Assembly (NCBI RefSeq): GCF_019204025.1
Contig: NZ_JAGSPB010000001.1
Span: forward strand, 682,001-746,000
Length of the DNA: 64,000 bases
Source: Erythrobacter ani
Lineage (GTDB): Bacteria; Pseudomonadota; Alphaproteobacteria; Sphingomonadales; Sphingomonadaceae
Direction: 5' to 3'
Shown here piece after piece: positions 53,426 to 62,127 of this stretch. A model generated the notes under the pieces. That model had not been told where the DNA came from and did not search any database. It saw nothing but the letters and a program-made list of their open reading frames with translations. The first letter of the stretch is position 1. Every line of letters starts with the position of its first letter. The translations under genes were made by a program, and so were the position numbers.

Positions 53426-54148
53426 ATGAAACACCGTAACGTGCGCGGGAAGATCCGCTACACTTCGGCCAAGCCCGAAATGGCTGGGAAAGAACGCGGG
53501 CGCGAATGGTTCAATTTCTCGCATCACGCCGATGGCTCGGTCATCATGAGCGCGCAGTGCGAGATCGAAGACCCCGATCCCGCGGTGCTGCGCAACATCA
53601 TCTGCCACATCGGCCCGGATCGCAAACCGCAGAACCTGCTGGTGCATCTGACGCTGGGGGATGAGTTTCTCGGCTCGGGCTGGATGGCTTACGATGCGAA
53701 GGGCGACCGGATCACCTGCGAGAGTTACGGCCCATCGATCGGATGCAATTCCGAAAGCCGCAAGGCAGGCGAGTTCGACGCCTTCGGCACCCACCCCATC
53801 GCGGGCGACGGCTTCACCACCCGATTGATGGACGTGAGCAAGGGCCCGCATCGGCGCAAGCTGCGCTTCTTCCTCCCCTCACCCGATCATCGCGGCGCGA
53901 CCCCGCCGCAGATTGCCGAGCTTGAGATGGTGATGGAGTATGTCGGTGAGGAGGAAAAGACGGTCGAAGCCGGGACATTCCAGTGCCGTCACTATCGCTA
54001 TGTCGATGACAGCGACGATGGGATGGGCGGCACTCGGCATCCCGATTTCGACATGTGGGTGACTGCCGATGACGACAGCGTGCTCGTTTATGGCTCGATC
54101 GACGGGTATATGATGAACCGCTATGAGCTGGTGGAACTCGAACGCTGA
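53426..54148 (+). CDS. conserved protein of unknown function
   Basis: This 240-residue protein has no signal peptide. It shows IRYTSAKPEMAGKERGREWFNFSHHADGS, NLLVHLTLGDEFLGSGWMAY and VEAGTFQCRHYRYVDD. The last motif is reminiscent of DUF3108-like lipocalin-type proteins, but I do not assign a family. ATG 53426 follows GAGG 9 nt upstream. Its stop overlaps the monooxygenase start (TGATG), so it is part of the operon. Confidence 0.7.
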   Translation: MKHRNVRGKIRYTSAKPEMAGKERGREWFNFSHHADGSVIMSAQCEIEDPDPAVLRNIICHIGPDRKPQNLLVHLTLGDEFLGSGWMAYDAKGDRITCESYGPSIGCNSESRKAGEFDAFGTHPIAGDGFTTRLMDVSKGPHRRKLRFFLPSPDHRGATPPQIAELEMVMEYVGEEEKTVEAGTFQCRHYRYVDDSDDGMGGTRHPDFDMWVTADDDSVLVYGSIDGYMMNRYELVELER

Positions 54149-55311
54149 TGGCAGCCGATAGCGTCGCGATCATCGGAGCGGGGCTCGGCGGGCTGACCTG
54201 CGCGATCGCGCTGCGGCGAAGGGGCCTCGCGGTCGATGTTTACGAAGCTGCCGAACGGATCGAGGAGACCGGTGCTGGGCTGACGCTTGGTCTCGGCGCG
54301 CAGCATGTGTTTCGGGCGCTGGGTGTACAGGGCGCGGTCGCGGCCAAGGCGTGTCCGGCGGGCAACCTGCCCTTCCTGCATTATGGCACCGGCAAGGCGC
54401 TGATGGGCGCGCTCGACCTGGGTGACGGGCTGGGGGACGATGGCAGCGCCAATATCATTCGCCACATCTACCGCGCCGATTTGCAGAAGGTGCTGCTGGC
54501 GGAACTCGGACGCCTCGGCGGCGCCACGCATACGGGGCATCGCCTGACGCGGTTTGAGCAAACCGAAGACACCGCCACTGCGCTTTTCGACAATGGTTTC
54601 AGCGCGAGCGCACGCGCCTTGATCGGTGCCGATGGCGTACGTTCCGCGATCCGCGCCAAATTGGTGCCGGGGGACGCGCCGCGCTTTACCGACCATGTCG
54701 CGTATCGATTCCTGGTGCCCATGGATCGCGCCAAACCGTTCATGGATCTCGGACGCAGCGCGATCTTCATCGGGCCGCAGCGTACCTTCAACCGCTATAC
54801 GATGGCGCAGGGGCGCATCGTCAATGGAGCGGCACTGGTCGAAACCGGCGAAGAAGTACCCGAAGGCTGGTCCACACCCGCGCCGCTCGAGGAACTTCAG
54901 GCGGCGTTCGAAGGATGGCATCCGGACGTGACCGGGCTGATCGGAGAAGCCGGGGCGATCATCAAATGGGGCCTGTATGACCGCGCGCCGCTCGGCACCT
55001 GGTCGCAGGGCCGCGTCACGATGCTCGGCGACGCTGCGCATGCGATGCTGCCCTTTCTCGGGATGGGCGCGGCCATGGCGATCGAGGATGGCTATGTGCT
55101 GGCGCAGATGATCGCACGGCACAGTGACGTCGCAAGCGCCTTTGCCGGGTACGAAAAGCGCCGCATCCCGCGCACCTCGCAAGTCCATCACGCATCGAAG
55201 GTTCAGGGCCAGATCACCCAGAGCATCGACCCGGACAATTTCGCACTCGCGGGCGCGCCGGTGAACAATCGCGAGATGATGGAATTCGACCCCACGGCCG
55301 AGTTCACTTAA
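54148..55311 (+). CDS. FAD-dependent monooxygenase (salicylate hydroxylase-like)
   Basis: This 387-residue class A flavoprotein monooxygenase has VAIIGAGLGGLTCAIAL (dinucleotide fold), the GADGVRSAIR (DG) motif, and GRVTMLGDAAHAMLPFLGMGAAMAIEDG (GD motif). It would hydroxylate an aromatic or N-heterocyclic ring with NAD(P)H and O2. It is the last gene of the TonB-led operon and overlaps the convergent oxidoreductase stop at a TTAA. Confidence 0.9.
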   Translation: MAADSVAIIGAGLGGLTCAIALRRRGLAVDVYEAAERIEETGAGLTLGLGAQHVFRALGVQGAVAAKACPAGNLPFLHYGTGKALMGALDLGDGLGDDGSANIIRHIYRADLQKVLLAELGRLGGATHTGHRLTRFEQTEDTATALFDNGFSASARALIGADGVRSAIRAKLVPGDAPRFTDHVAYRFLVPMDRAKPFMDLGRSAIFIGPQRTFNRYTMAQGRIVNGAALVETGEEVPEGWSTPAPLEELQAAFEGWHPDVTGLIGEAGAIIKWGLYDRAPLGTWSQGRVTMLGDAAHAMLPFLGMGAAMAIEDGYVLAQMIARHSDVASAFAGYEKRRIPRTSQVHHASKVQGQITQSIDPDNFALAGAPVNNREMMEFDPTAEFT

Positions 55312-56336
55312 CTCGAGACGCGGATCATCACCTTGCCCATATGCGCCGCGCTTTCGAGATGGGCGTAGGCAGCCTTCGCATCGTCAAACGCGAAGGTGCT
55401 TTCGACCAATGTTTCGACGCCCTTCTCCGCCATCACCTTCAGCGCCTCTTCGAACATGCCGCGATGACCGCTGGTGATCCCCTTGATCGTGATGTTCTTG
55501 CCCAGAATCGCGCCCTGACCGAACGTCGCCGGGTCCTGCGGGGAACCGGACAGCGCGCCGACAGTGCCGATCCGCCCTTCGATCCCGGTTGCTGCAAGCG
55601 TCTGTTCGAACTCGCCAAAGCCAATCGTGTCGACGACCACGTCTGCGCCGCGCCCGCCGGTCGCTTCGAGCAGAGCCGCAGCCCAATCGGGGCGGTCGCG
55701 GTAATTCACCGTGAAATCGGCGCCCATCTCGCACGCCTTCGCCAGCTTATCGTCGCTTGATGATGTAATCGCGAAATCCGCGCCCATCGCCTTGGCCAAC
55801 AGAAGTGCGAAGATCGACACGCCGCCGGTTCCCTGCGCCAGCACCAGCTTTCCGGGCGCCGCCTCACCGAACGCAACCATTGCGTGCCATACGGTGCAGG
55901 CGACCACGGCGAGCGTTGCGGCAGTCTCGTCACTGATTTCGCCAGGCAACTTGATCGCTGCTTTGGCCGGGAGGGCCACCTTTTCGGCCAGCCAACCATC
56001 CATCGTCACGCCGATATCGCGCCCGAAAATGTGAAAGCCAAAGCCGCCCTCAGGATCCCAATCGACGAAGTTGGCAGCCACCACCCGGTCGCCCACGGAA
56101 AAGCCTTCGACACCTTCGCCCACCGCTTCGATCACGCCAACACCATCGGTCAATGGGATGCGATCCTCGGGCAGGTCGGTGCCATAGTGACCGCGCAGGA
56201 TCATCAGATCGCGGTAGTTGAGACCCGCGGCGATCACCTTGACCACGATCTGACCCGGACCCGCCACGGGATCGGCGCGCTCGACTTGCCGCAGGCTGTC
56301 CACGCCCCCTCGTGGTCCGATTTCCCATGCTTTCAT
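55308..56336 (-). CDS. medium-chain (MDR) alcohol dehydrogenase/quinone reductase-like
   Basis: This 342-residue MDR protein has GPGQIVVKVIAAGLNYRDLMILRGHYG and the nucleotide loop AQGTGGVSIFALLLAKAMGA. There are no structural-zinc cysteines, so it is probably the zinc-free type. ATG 56336 has GGGAGG upstream. It is the final gene of the leftward operon from 62811. The reaction is a reduction or oxidation of an unknown carbonyl. Confidence 0.88.
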   Translation of the reverse strand: MKAWEIGPRGGVDSLRQVERADPVAGPGQIVVKVIAAGLNYRDLMILRGHYGTDLPEDRIPLTDGVGVIEAVGEGVEGFSVGDRVVAANFVDWDPEGGFGFHIFGRDIGVTMDGWLAEKVALPAKAAIKLPGEISDETAATLAVVACTVWHAMVAFGEAAPGKLVLAQGTGGVSIFALLLAKAMGADFAITSSSDDKLAKACEMGADFTVNYRDRPDWAAALLEATGGRGADVVVDTIGFGEFEQTLAATGIEGRIGTVGALSGSPQDPATFGQGAILGKNITIKGITSGHRGMFEEALKVMAEKGVETLVESTFAFDDAKAAYAHLESAAHMGKVMIRVSS

Positions 56337-56341
56337 GATGC

Positions 56342-56593
56342 TCAGGCCTCCCGGATCGGAGCGAAAACGCGGTCGATGAATTCCTTCGCCTTCGCGTCGC
56401 GGTCTATCGCATCGCCGCTCTTCGCCTCTTCGAGCGCGAGCAGGCGCTCTTCCTGCACCCACACCTCCTGCGCGAGGTTCATCACCACCGCCACGAACCG
56501 GTCCATGCCGGGATCGGCAAAGAAGCGCGGATTGCCCTGATCGTCATAGAGGCCTGGCGGAGCGTCTTCGGGGCGAAGCTTCTCATCGCTCAC
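56342..56593 (-). CDS. small protein of unknown function, coupled to the methyltransferase
   Basis: This 83-residue acidic helical protein (DEKLRPEDAPPGLYDDQGNPRFFADPGMDRFVAVVMNLAQEVWVQEERLL is its core region) has no recognised domain. GTG 56593 overlaps the methyltransferase stop as GTGA, so the two are translationally coupled. It may be a small subunit or chaperone of the methyltransferase. It lies 5 bp before the oxidoreductase start. Confidence 0.65.
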   Translation of the reverse strand: MSDEKLRPEDAPPGLYDDQGNPRFFADPGMDRFVAVVMNLAQEVWVQEERLLALEEAKSGDAIDRDAKAKEFIDRVFAPIREA

Positions 56594-57777
56594 TTTTTCC
56601 ACGCTCCGAAACCGTACCACATTACGCCCTCCGCCAGACGCCCGGTGGTTTCCTGACAGACTCCCTCGGCGCGGTCGCCTTTCGCGGCATCGGCCACCGC
56701 CTGATCACCGTAAATGCCGATCGACGGGACGACGAAGTCGAAGAACTGGTCGTCGGCAAATCCGGCGCGCGTGCAAAGCTCGCGCGGCACTTCGTCGCGG
56801 TACCCTTTGTAATAGGGCTCGTTGTTATAATAGCTGTCCCAATCGAGGTAGAAGCCATCGAACGCGCCCATCTGCTCGTTCGGCGGCAATTCCATATGGA
56901 TCACCAATCCGCCGGGCTTGAGTACCCGATACGCCTCGTCGAAAGCTTTGGCGCGCTGTTTCTTCGATAGTTCGTGCAGGAACATGCTCGACCACACGAT
57001 GTCGAAGCTTTCGTCTTCGAACGCCAGATCGTCGGCGCACATCTGGCGGAAGGCGACCTCCTGCCCCTGCATTTTCGCCCGCGCGCTGCCATAGGCGAGC
57101 GGCCCCGGCGCGGCGTCGATCGCGATCACCTCAGCATCGGGATAAGCCTGCTTCCACGGCAGCGTGTTGTGGCCGATCGTGCAGCCCGTATCGAGGATGC
57201 GCTGCGGCGCGAAATCGGGATGGCGTTGCTTGATGTACTGGCTCATCGAGAGGCCGATGTCGTCGAGATTTGCTCCCATCAGCCCCATCGAGAACACCGC
57301 GAGCCCGCGGTCGTAAACCGCGCCAGCCTCAAGGCTATCGGCCCCGCGGGTGTAGCTGCCCGGCATCAGGTGCACGTCAATCGCGTGGACGTTCTTTGGC
57401 ACTTCCAGCGCCGGGTCCAGTTCCAGCGAACCGAGCGCTCCTGCCGCTTTTTCGGCCTCGCTTGCCAACCGGTCGCTTTCACGCTCGACGCTGTCGGCGA
57501 CGCTGGCCCAGACCATCTTCTGCGCCTGCACCCGCATCGCCGAATAGATGTTGAACGCCGGATCGCCGCGCAGCGCCTGATGTGCCTCGCGGCTGCTTTC
57601 CGGCTCACGGCCATGCTTTTTTTTGAAAGCAGGAGCAGCGCGGCGTTCATAGGCGGAGCGCATGTCGCCGGCGAGATCGTTGAGGATCAGGCTGCGCATT
57701 CCCGAAACGAAGCGCCCGCGCGCCACTTCGTCGGGCGTGGCATCCGCCTTCATCGGGTGCTGGAGTTCGACCGTCAT
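56590..57777 (-). CDS. SAM-dependent methyltransferase (class I)
   Basis: This 395-residue protein has a C-terminal Rossmann methyltransferase: ILDTGCTIGHNTLPW (motif I), VIAIDAAPGPL, FDIVWSSMFLHEL and YRVLKPGGLVIHMELPP. The N-terminal ~170 residues are helical and unassigned. It would methylate a small molecule, which is unexpected in a purely catabolic operon. The ATG overlaps the DUF1330 stop (ATGA). Confidence 0.88.
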   Translation of the reverse strand: MTVELQHPMKADATPDEVARGRFVSGMRSLILNDLAGDMRSAYERRAAPAFKKKHGREPESSREAHQALRGDPAFNIYSAMRVQAQKMVWASVADSVERESDRLASEAEKAAGALGSLELDPALEVPKNVHAIDVHLMPGSYTRGADSLEAGAVYDRGLAVFSMGLMGANLDDIGLSMSQYIKQRHPDFAPQRILDTGCTIGHNTLPWKQAYPDAEVIAIDAAPGPLAYGSARAKMQGQEVAFRQMCADDLAFEDESFDIVWSSMFLHELSKKQRAKAFDEAYRVLKPGGLVIHMELPPNEQMGAFDGFYLDWDSYYNNEPYYKGYRDEVPRELCTRAGFADDQFFDFVVPSIGIYGDQAVADAAKGDRAEGVCQETTGRLAEGVMWYGFGAWKK

Positions 57778-58280
57778 GGAGTGTCTCCTTCGGTTGGGCC
57801 TACGACCGGATTATCAACCTGCGGCACGCCGTGCCCGGCGAAATCGGCCGTGAAACGATTGTCGCTCACGCGTCCTACCATATCGACGCGCAAGGGCGCC
57901 TCGGCATAAATGCTAACCGTGTAATCGCCCGCGCTCGGGTTCTGGCGGATTGGCAGGATTTCCTCTTGATAGACCCGGCTGTTCCAGAACGCACGGGCGT
58001 TCTCGATGCAGGGAAAGCGGACAGTCAGATTGACGTAGTCAGGTGGGATGTCGCCTTCGAACACCTCGATCGGTCGGGGGATCGTGACGTAATATCCGCC
58101 GAGCTTCTGGTATATCTCGCTTGTCGCAATCGCGCGGCCATAGGCCATCATCCGGTCGCGATCGAGCGTGCGCCCTTCCACCACCATGTACACCGGGGTG
58201 TCACAGGTCGAGGCAGGCGGCGGCGGAGCGGCCCCCGGCGCAACCCCCTGCAACAACAATGCAAGCGTGGCGGATATCAT
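57774..58280 (-). CDS. DUF1330 protein with N-terminal export signal
   Basis: This 168-residue protein has a hydrophobic leader (ISATLALLLQGVAPGAA) and a DUF1330 ferredoxin-like domain (TPVYMVVEGRTLDRDRMMAYGRAI, YYVTIPRPIEVFEGD, ARAFWNSRVYQEEILPIRQ). ATG 58280 overlaps the upstream stop (ATGA). An ATG at 58298 is the alternative. DUF1330 proteins lack a known reaction. Confidence 0.8.
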   Translation of the reverse strand: MISATLALLLQGVAPGAAPPPPASTCDTPVYMVVEGRTLDRDRMMAYGRAIATSEIYQKLGGYYVTIPRPIEVFEGDIPPDYVNLTVRFPCIENARAFWNSRVYQEEILPIRQNPSAGDYTVSIYAEAPLRVDMVGRVSDNRFTADFAGHGVPQVDNPVVGPTEGDTP

Positions 58281-58738
58281 GGTGCGTCTATTCTCCATTC
58301 GTCACACAGGGTGCGCTTCCACGGTCGGCCGTCCCTGAACCATTGCCAGGTCCGTGCGCGGCTCTGCCCGTCGGGCGCGATGTTGATCATCTCGATATAC
58401 CAGGCACCGGGTTCGTCGAGCCGGTCAAGCTTGAGCATCAACGTATCCTCGCAGGTCTGCCAGCCATATCCGCTGAACCGGTCGGTGTCCCAGCGAATGC
58501 GTTTGCCATCGAGCTTGCCGCCGAATTCGTAGGTCACCTCGCGTCCATCATCCCAGCTTAGCCAGTTGTGCTGGACGTAGTGCCACTCGCCGGAATCGGG
58601 GAACTCGCAGTGTGTCTTGACCCGGTGCGCGTCGATCGGGGTGCCGTCCGCGTCGACATGGCGATACCAGCCGTCCCACCAGCCCTGATGCAGCATCATC
58701 GCTGGCATCACGGCCTCAAGCGCCGCACGATTACTCAT
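58277..58738 (-). CDS. DUF3598-like lipocalin-type protein
   Basis: This 153-residue protein rich in Trp and Tyr (HQGWWDGWYRHVDADGTPIDAHRVKTH, GEWHYVQHNWLSWDDGREVTYEFGG) looks like a small beta-barrel of the DUF3598 type; the family call is from pattern memory. It overlaps the aldehyde dehydrogenase by 8 bp and the DUF1330 gene by ATGA. It may bind a hydrophobic intermediate. Confidence 0.65.
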   Translation of the reverse strand: MSNRAALEAVMPAMMLHQGWWDGWYRHVDADGTPIDAHRVKTHCEFPDSGEWHYVQHNWLSWDDGREVTYEFGGKLDGKRIRWDTDRFSGYGWQTCEDTLMLKLDRLDEPGAWYIEMINIAPDGQSRARTWQWFRDGRPWKRTLCDEWRIDAP

Positions 58739-60152
58739 CCGTCTGGCCTTCGCGATAGGCGTCGATCGGGAGCGGCTGCCCGGTCTGGCGGATCATCGCC
58801 TGTTCGCGCAGGAAGCGCAGCAGGCCCGAATTGCCCATCCGGCTGGGGCCAAGCCCCGATGCCTTGCGCGACTGGTTAGCCGCATCGCCGACCATGCTGG
58901 TGAGCGCACCGTCCTGAAGCGAGATCGCGCCCGCATCGAGGCGCGGACCGATGCTGGCAGCCTCCTCGAGCGATCCGGCGAGCACCGCCGCCGACAGGCC
59001 GTATTCGGTATCGTTGGCCTGCGCGATGGCCGCGTCGAGGTCGTCGTAGATCGTCACGGGGATGACCGGGCCGAACGTTTCTTCGCGCATCACCGCCATA
59101 TCGGGCGTGACATCTGCCAGCACCGTCGGACGCAGATATTGCCCTCCGCCCAGCTGCTCAACCTGACCGCCAGCAAGGACGCGGGCGCCTTTCGCTACGG
59201 CGTCATCAATCTGCGCCTGCACCTTGGCGGCTTGAGCGGGGAAGATGAACGGGCCGATATGACCCTGCGCCGGGTCGGGATAGGTGATCTCGATCGCGTT
59301 TGCCGCCTCTACCAATGCGAGCAGGAATGGCTCTGCGATATCGCGCGCGATGAACACCCGCTCGATCGACTGGCATGCCTGACCGGTCGCCACCACCGAT
59401 GATCGCAGCGCCACTCCTGCCGCCCATTCGGGTTCGGCGCTGGCGGTGACGATCATCGGGTCCTTGCCGCCCAGTTCGAGATTGGCCGGGATCAGCTGAC
59501 GCGCAGCGGCCTCGGCGACTTTGCGCCCGGTCGCGGTCGAGCCGGTGAAGCAGACATAATCGACCTCTTCGATCAGCGACTGACCGACCTCCGGTCCGCC
59601 CATGACATAGGCCAGCGGCAGTTCGGGCACTTGAGCAAGAACCTCACACATCGGTTCGACAAAGCGCGGGGTCACTTCGGAGGGTTTGATCAGCGCCGCC
59701 GATCCCGCCATCAGCGCCGGAACCGCGTCGATATGGCTCAGGATTACCGGGAAATTCCACGGACAGATCGCGCCGAACAGTGGAAAGGCGGAATATTCGG
59801 TGACGATCTCGATCCCCGGCGTCGCCGAGGGCTTGGGGCCGCGATCCAGCCCTGCGATCAGCGCGGGACCTTTCGCCGCCCAACCGCGAATATTACCCAC
59901 ACAGCCCTGCACTTCGATCCACGAAACCGCGCCGCGCCCCGTATCGACGGTGAGTGCAGCGGCGATTTGCGGTGCGGCGGCCTCGATGGCGTCGGCAAAG
60001 CGATTGAGGGCGGCAGCGCGCCCGTCGGGGCCGAGCGCTTCCCAGGCGGGTTGAGCGGCGCGCAGGCGGGCGGCTTCGGCGGCGATCTCTTCGCGGGTGC
60101 TGGCGGCGAATTCGTAGTCTTCCTCGCCGGTCCGTGGATTACGCGCCTTCAA
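58731..60152 (-). CDS. aldehyde dehydrogenase (succinate-semialdehyde-type)
   Basis: This 473-residue aldehyde dehydrogenase has Asn133 (PWNF), Lys156, Glu226 (NLELGGKD) and catalytic Cys260 (GQACQSIERVFI). I chose TTG 60152 because GGGAG lies 7 nt upstream, within the end of the deacetylase gene (14-bp overlap). The longer frame would extend deep into that gene. It oxidises an aldehyde released by the preceding hydrolases. Confidence 0.9.
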   Translation of the reverse strand: MKARNPRTGEEDYEFAASTREEIAAEAARLRAAQPAWEALGPDGRAAALNRFADAIEAAAPQIAAALTVDTGRGAVSWIEVQGCVGNIRGWAAKGPALIAGLDRGPKPSATPGIEIVTEYSAFPLFGAICPWNFPVILSHIDAVPALMAGSAALIKPSEVTPRFVEPMCEVLAQVPELPLAYVMGGPEVGQSLIEEVDYVCFTGSTATGRKVAEAAARQLIPANLELGGKDPMIVTASAEPEWAAGVALRSSVVATGQACQSIERVFIARDIAEPFLLALVEAANAIEITYPDPAQGHIGPFIFPAQAAKVQAQIDDAVAKGARVLAGGQVEQLGGGQYLRPTVLADVTPDMAVMREETFGPVIPVTIYDDLDAAIAQANDTEYGLSAAVLAGSLEEAASIGPRLDAGAISLQDGALTSMVGDAANQSRKASGLGPSRMGNSGLLRFLREQAMIRQTGQPLPIDAYREGQTDE

Positions 60153-61065
60153 TCTGTTTCTCCCACTCGCCGACGATATCTTCGCCGCGCGCAAACCATG
60201 CTTCATTCCGGCTCGCCAGATCAGCGAGCAGACATTCGAGCGCGCCGATCCGGTAGGGCAGACCCATGATGTAGGGCGTCAGATGGATAGGCAGCATCCG
60301 GCCCGAACCTTCGCGCGCAGCCTCGGCAGACAACCAGTCGAACGCATCGCGCATGCTCTCACCCCAGCTGTCGGCGCCTTTCTGCTGCACAGTGATGATC
60401 TGCCGATCGGACAGCTCATGGTTGAGCGGCAGGTCGATCAGGCCATTGGTAAAGCGATAGGGCAGCTCGTCATTCACCCAGTCGCAGCAATAGGTCAGCC
60501 CCTCATCCTTGAGGATGTCGAGCGTCTGAAAGCTCTGCTGTCGCGCAATCGAAAGCCAGCCTTTGGGCCGCGTGCCGGTTGCTCTCTCAATCCGCGCCAT
60601 CGCATCGCCGATCAGCGCACGCTCAGCCGCTTCGCCAAGCGTCGCGTCGATCGTGCCGTTCATATCGGTCGAATGCGCGATGATTTCATGCCCGCCGGTC
60701 TGGATCGCTTCGATCAGCTCGGGATAGCGCTCGGCAATGGCGGCGTTGGTGGCGAAGCTTGCTTTGACCCCCGCCTGCTCGAACGAATCAAGCATCCGCC
60801 ACACGCCAACCCGATTGCCGTAATCGCGCGCCGTGTAATGACGATAATCCGGATAAGGGGTGACCATGTGCCCCGGCGCCTTGAACGGGCCGTCAGGCAC
60901 AATCGGAAACCATTCGAGGCTGACGCACAGCCACACCGCCACGCTCTTGTCATGCGGCCAGTGGACCGGCGCGCGCTGATGCATGTTCGACCATGGGTAG
61001 AGATCGTGGTCGTAGCCTTCGCCGCGCTTGGGGTACTGGGTGTAGCTGTCGGGGAGGATGCTCAT
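60139..61065 (-). CDS. polysaccharide deacetylase-family, PuuE-like hydrolase (copy 2)
   Basis: This 308-residue NodB-fold protein (SVAVWLCVSLEWFPIVPDGPF, HEIIAHSTDMNGTIDATLGE, LPIHLTPYIMGLPYRIGALECLL) belongs with the PuuE/imide-hydrolase branch, with metal-independent style motifs. It overlaps its paralogue by ATGA. The two are related but not close, which suggests a hetero-complex or successive substrates. Confidence 0.85.
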   Translation of the reverse strand: MSILPDSYTQYPKRGEGYDHDLYPWSNMHQRAPVHWPHDKSVAVWLCVSLEWFPIVPDGPFKAPGHMVTPYPDYRHYTARDYGNRVGVWRMLDSFEQAGVKASFATNAAIAERYPELIEAIQTGGHEIIAHSTDMNGTIDATLGEAAERALIGDAMARIERATGTRPKGWLSIARQQSFQTLDILKDEGLTYCCDWVNDELPYRFTNGLIDLPLNHELSDRQIITVQQKGADSWGESMRDAFDWLSAEAAREGSGRMLPIHLTPYIMGLPYRIGALECLLADLASRNEAWFARGEDIVGEWEKQIEGA

Positions 61066-61943
61066 GCGACCTGCTCCCGCCACGCATCGACAATCTCGCC
61101 CGCGCGCGCAATCCATGCGCGGCCATCCTTGGCGATGTGCTCCAGCGCCTCTTCGAATGGGCCGATCCGGTGCGGCTGGCCGATCAGGTAGGCGTGCAGC
61201 GGGATGCACATCACCGTGCCCGATTTCTTACCTTCGGTCGCCAATCGTTCGTATTGGCGCACCAGCGTATCGGCATATTCGCGGCCCGACATATTGTAGA
61301 CGAAGAAGCCATAATGGTCGTTCACTTCGAGGCTGTATGGGATCGAGGCGAGCTTACCTTTCGCGACCTCGACCTCCTGCACCTGATCGTCGTGATAGAG
61401 ATCACAGGTGTAGTCGAGCCCGTATTCGGCGATCAGGTCCAGCGTGCGCGGCGTGTGCGTTAGCGCGGGCGCAAGCCAGCCGCGGATGCGTTGCCCGGTC
61501 GCGTCCTCGACCGTTGCGATAGAATCCTCGATGATCGCGCGTTCCTGCGCTTCGGTCATGTCGTAGGAATAGCGGGTGTTGTAGATGCCGTGGCTGAAGA
61601 ACTCCCAGCCCCGCTCATTCGCATCCGCCACTACCTCGGGATGGTGCTGGCACAGCGCGACCGACAGGCTGACCGAGCCGGGAAAGCCGTGCTTGCTCAT
61701 GACCTCGGCCATACGCCAGTGGCTCACGCGGTTGGAATGGTCTCGATGCGCAAAATTGACCACGCTCGGCGCAGGATGCGGCCAGGGTTTGCGCTTGGGA
61801 TGGATCGGCGGATCGATCTCGTAATATTCGAGATTGGGCACTACCCAGACGGCCACAGATTTGCCGCCGGGCCATTCGATCGTCGGACGGCCTCGATAGG
61901 GGTGGTGATCATATAGGCCGGGATCGGGCGCGCCTTCGTTCAT
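61062..61943 (-). CDS. polysaccharide deacetylase-family, PuuE-like hydrolase (copy 1)
   Basis: This 293-residue NodB-fold protein (SVAVWVVPNLEYYEIDPP, WEFFSHGIYNTRYSYDM, CIPLHAYLIGQPHRIGPFEEAL) ends with the PuuE-like GQPHRI motif. It probably opens a cyclic amide, or deacylates. It is separated from the upstream isochorismatase by an interspersed inverted-repeat element but keeps the same direction. Confidence 0.85.
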   Translation of the reverse strand: MNEGAPDPGLYDHHPYRGRPTIEWPGGKSVAVWVVPNLEYYEIDPPIHPKRKPWPHPAPSVVNFAHRDHSNRVSHWRMAEVMSKHGFPGSVSLSVALCQHHPEVVADANERGWEFFSHGIYNTRYSYDMTEAQERAIIEDSIATVEDATGQRIRGWLAPALTHTPRTLDLIAEYGLDYTCDLYHDDQVQEVEVAKGKLASIPYSLEVNDHYGFFVYNMSGREYADTLVRQYERLATEGKKSGTVMCIPLHAYLIGQPHRIGPFEEALEHIAKDGRAWIARAGEIVDAWREQVA

Positions 61944-61964
61944 GCGCCGCTCCGTCGATGAGAC

Positions 61965-62109
61965 TTACGCAGAGACGCGGAGACGCGGAGAAATCTCACC
62001 CACGGCGTAGCCGCCATCTCGGAAGCAACGTATCTGATGCGCGCTTGGCTGGATCGGAAAGCGCCTTCGGCGTGACCCATTCCCTTCGCGTCTCCGCGTC
62101 TCCGCGTGA
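61965..62109. repeat. inverted-repeat element with GAGACGCG tandem arms
   Basis: The left arm (61965-61994) and the reverse complement of the right arm (62080-62109) match at about 25 of 30 positions. Each contains two copies of GAGACGCG. They enclose ~85 bp with no gene. Short translations such as QRRGDAE and LRVSASPRD from such elements are familiar as spurious proteins, so this is likely an interspersed REP/MITE-type repeat inserted between operon genes. Confidence 0.7.
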
Positions 62110-62127
62110 TCAATTCAATCGACACAG

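Noticed and set aside
61965-62109. Possible CRISPR array
   Set aside because: There are only two arms, inverted rather than direct, with no regular spacers and no cas genes.
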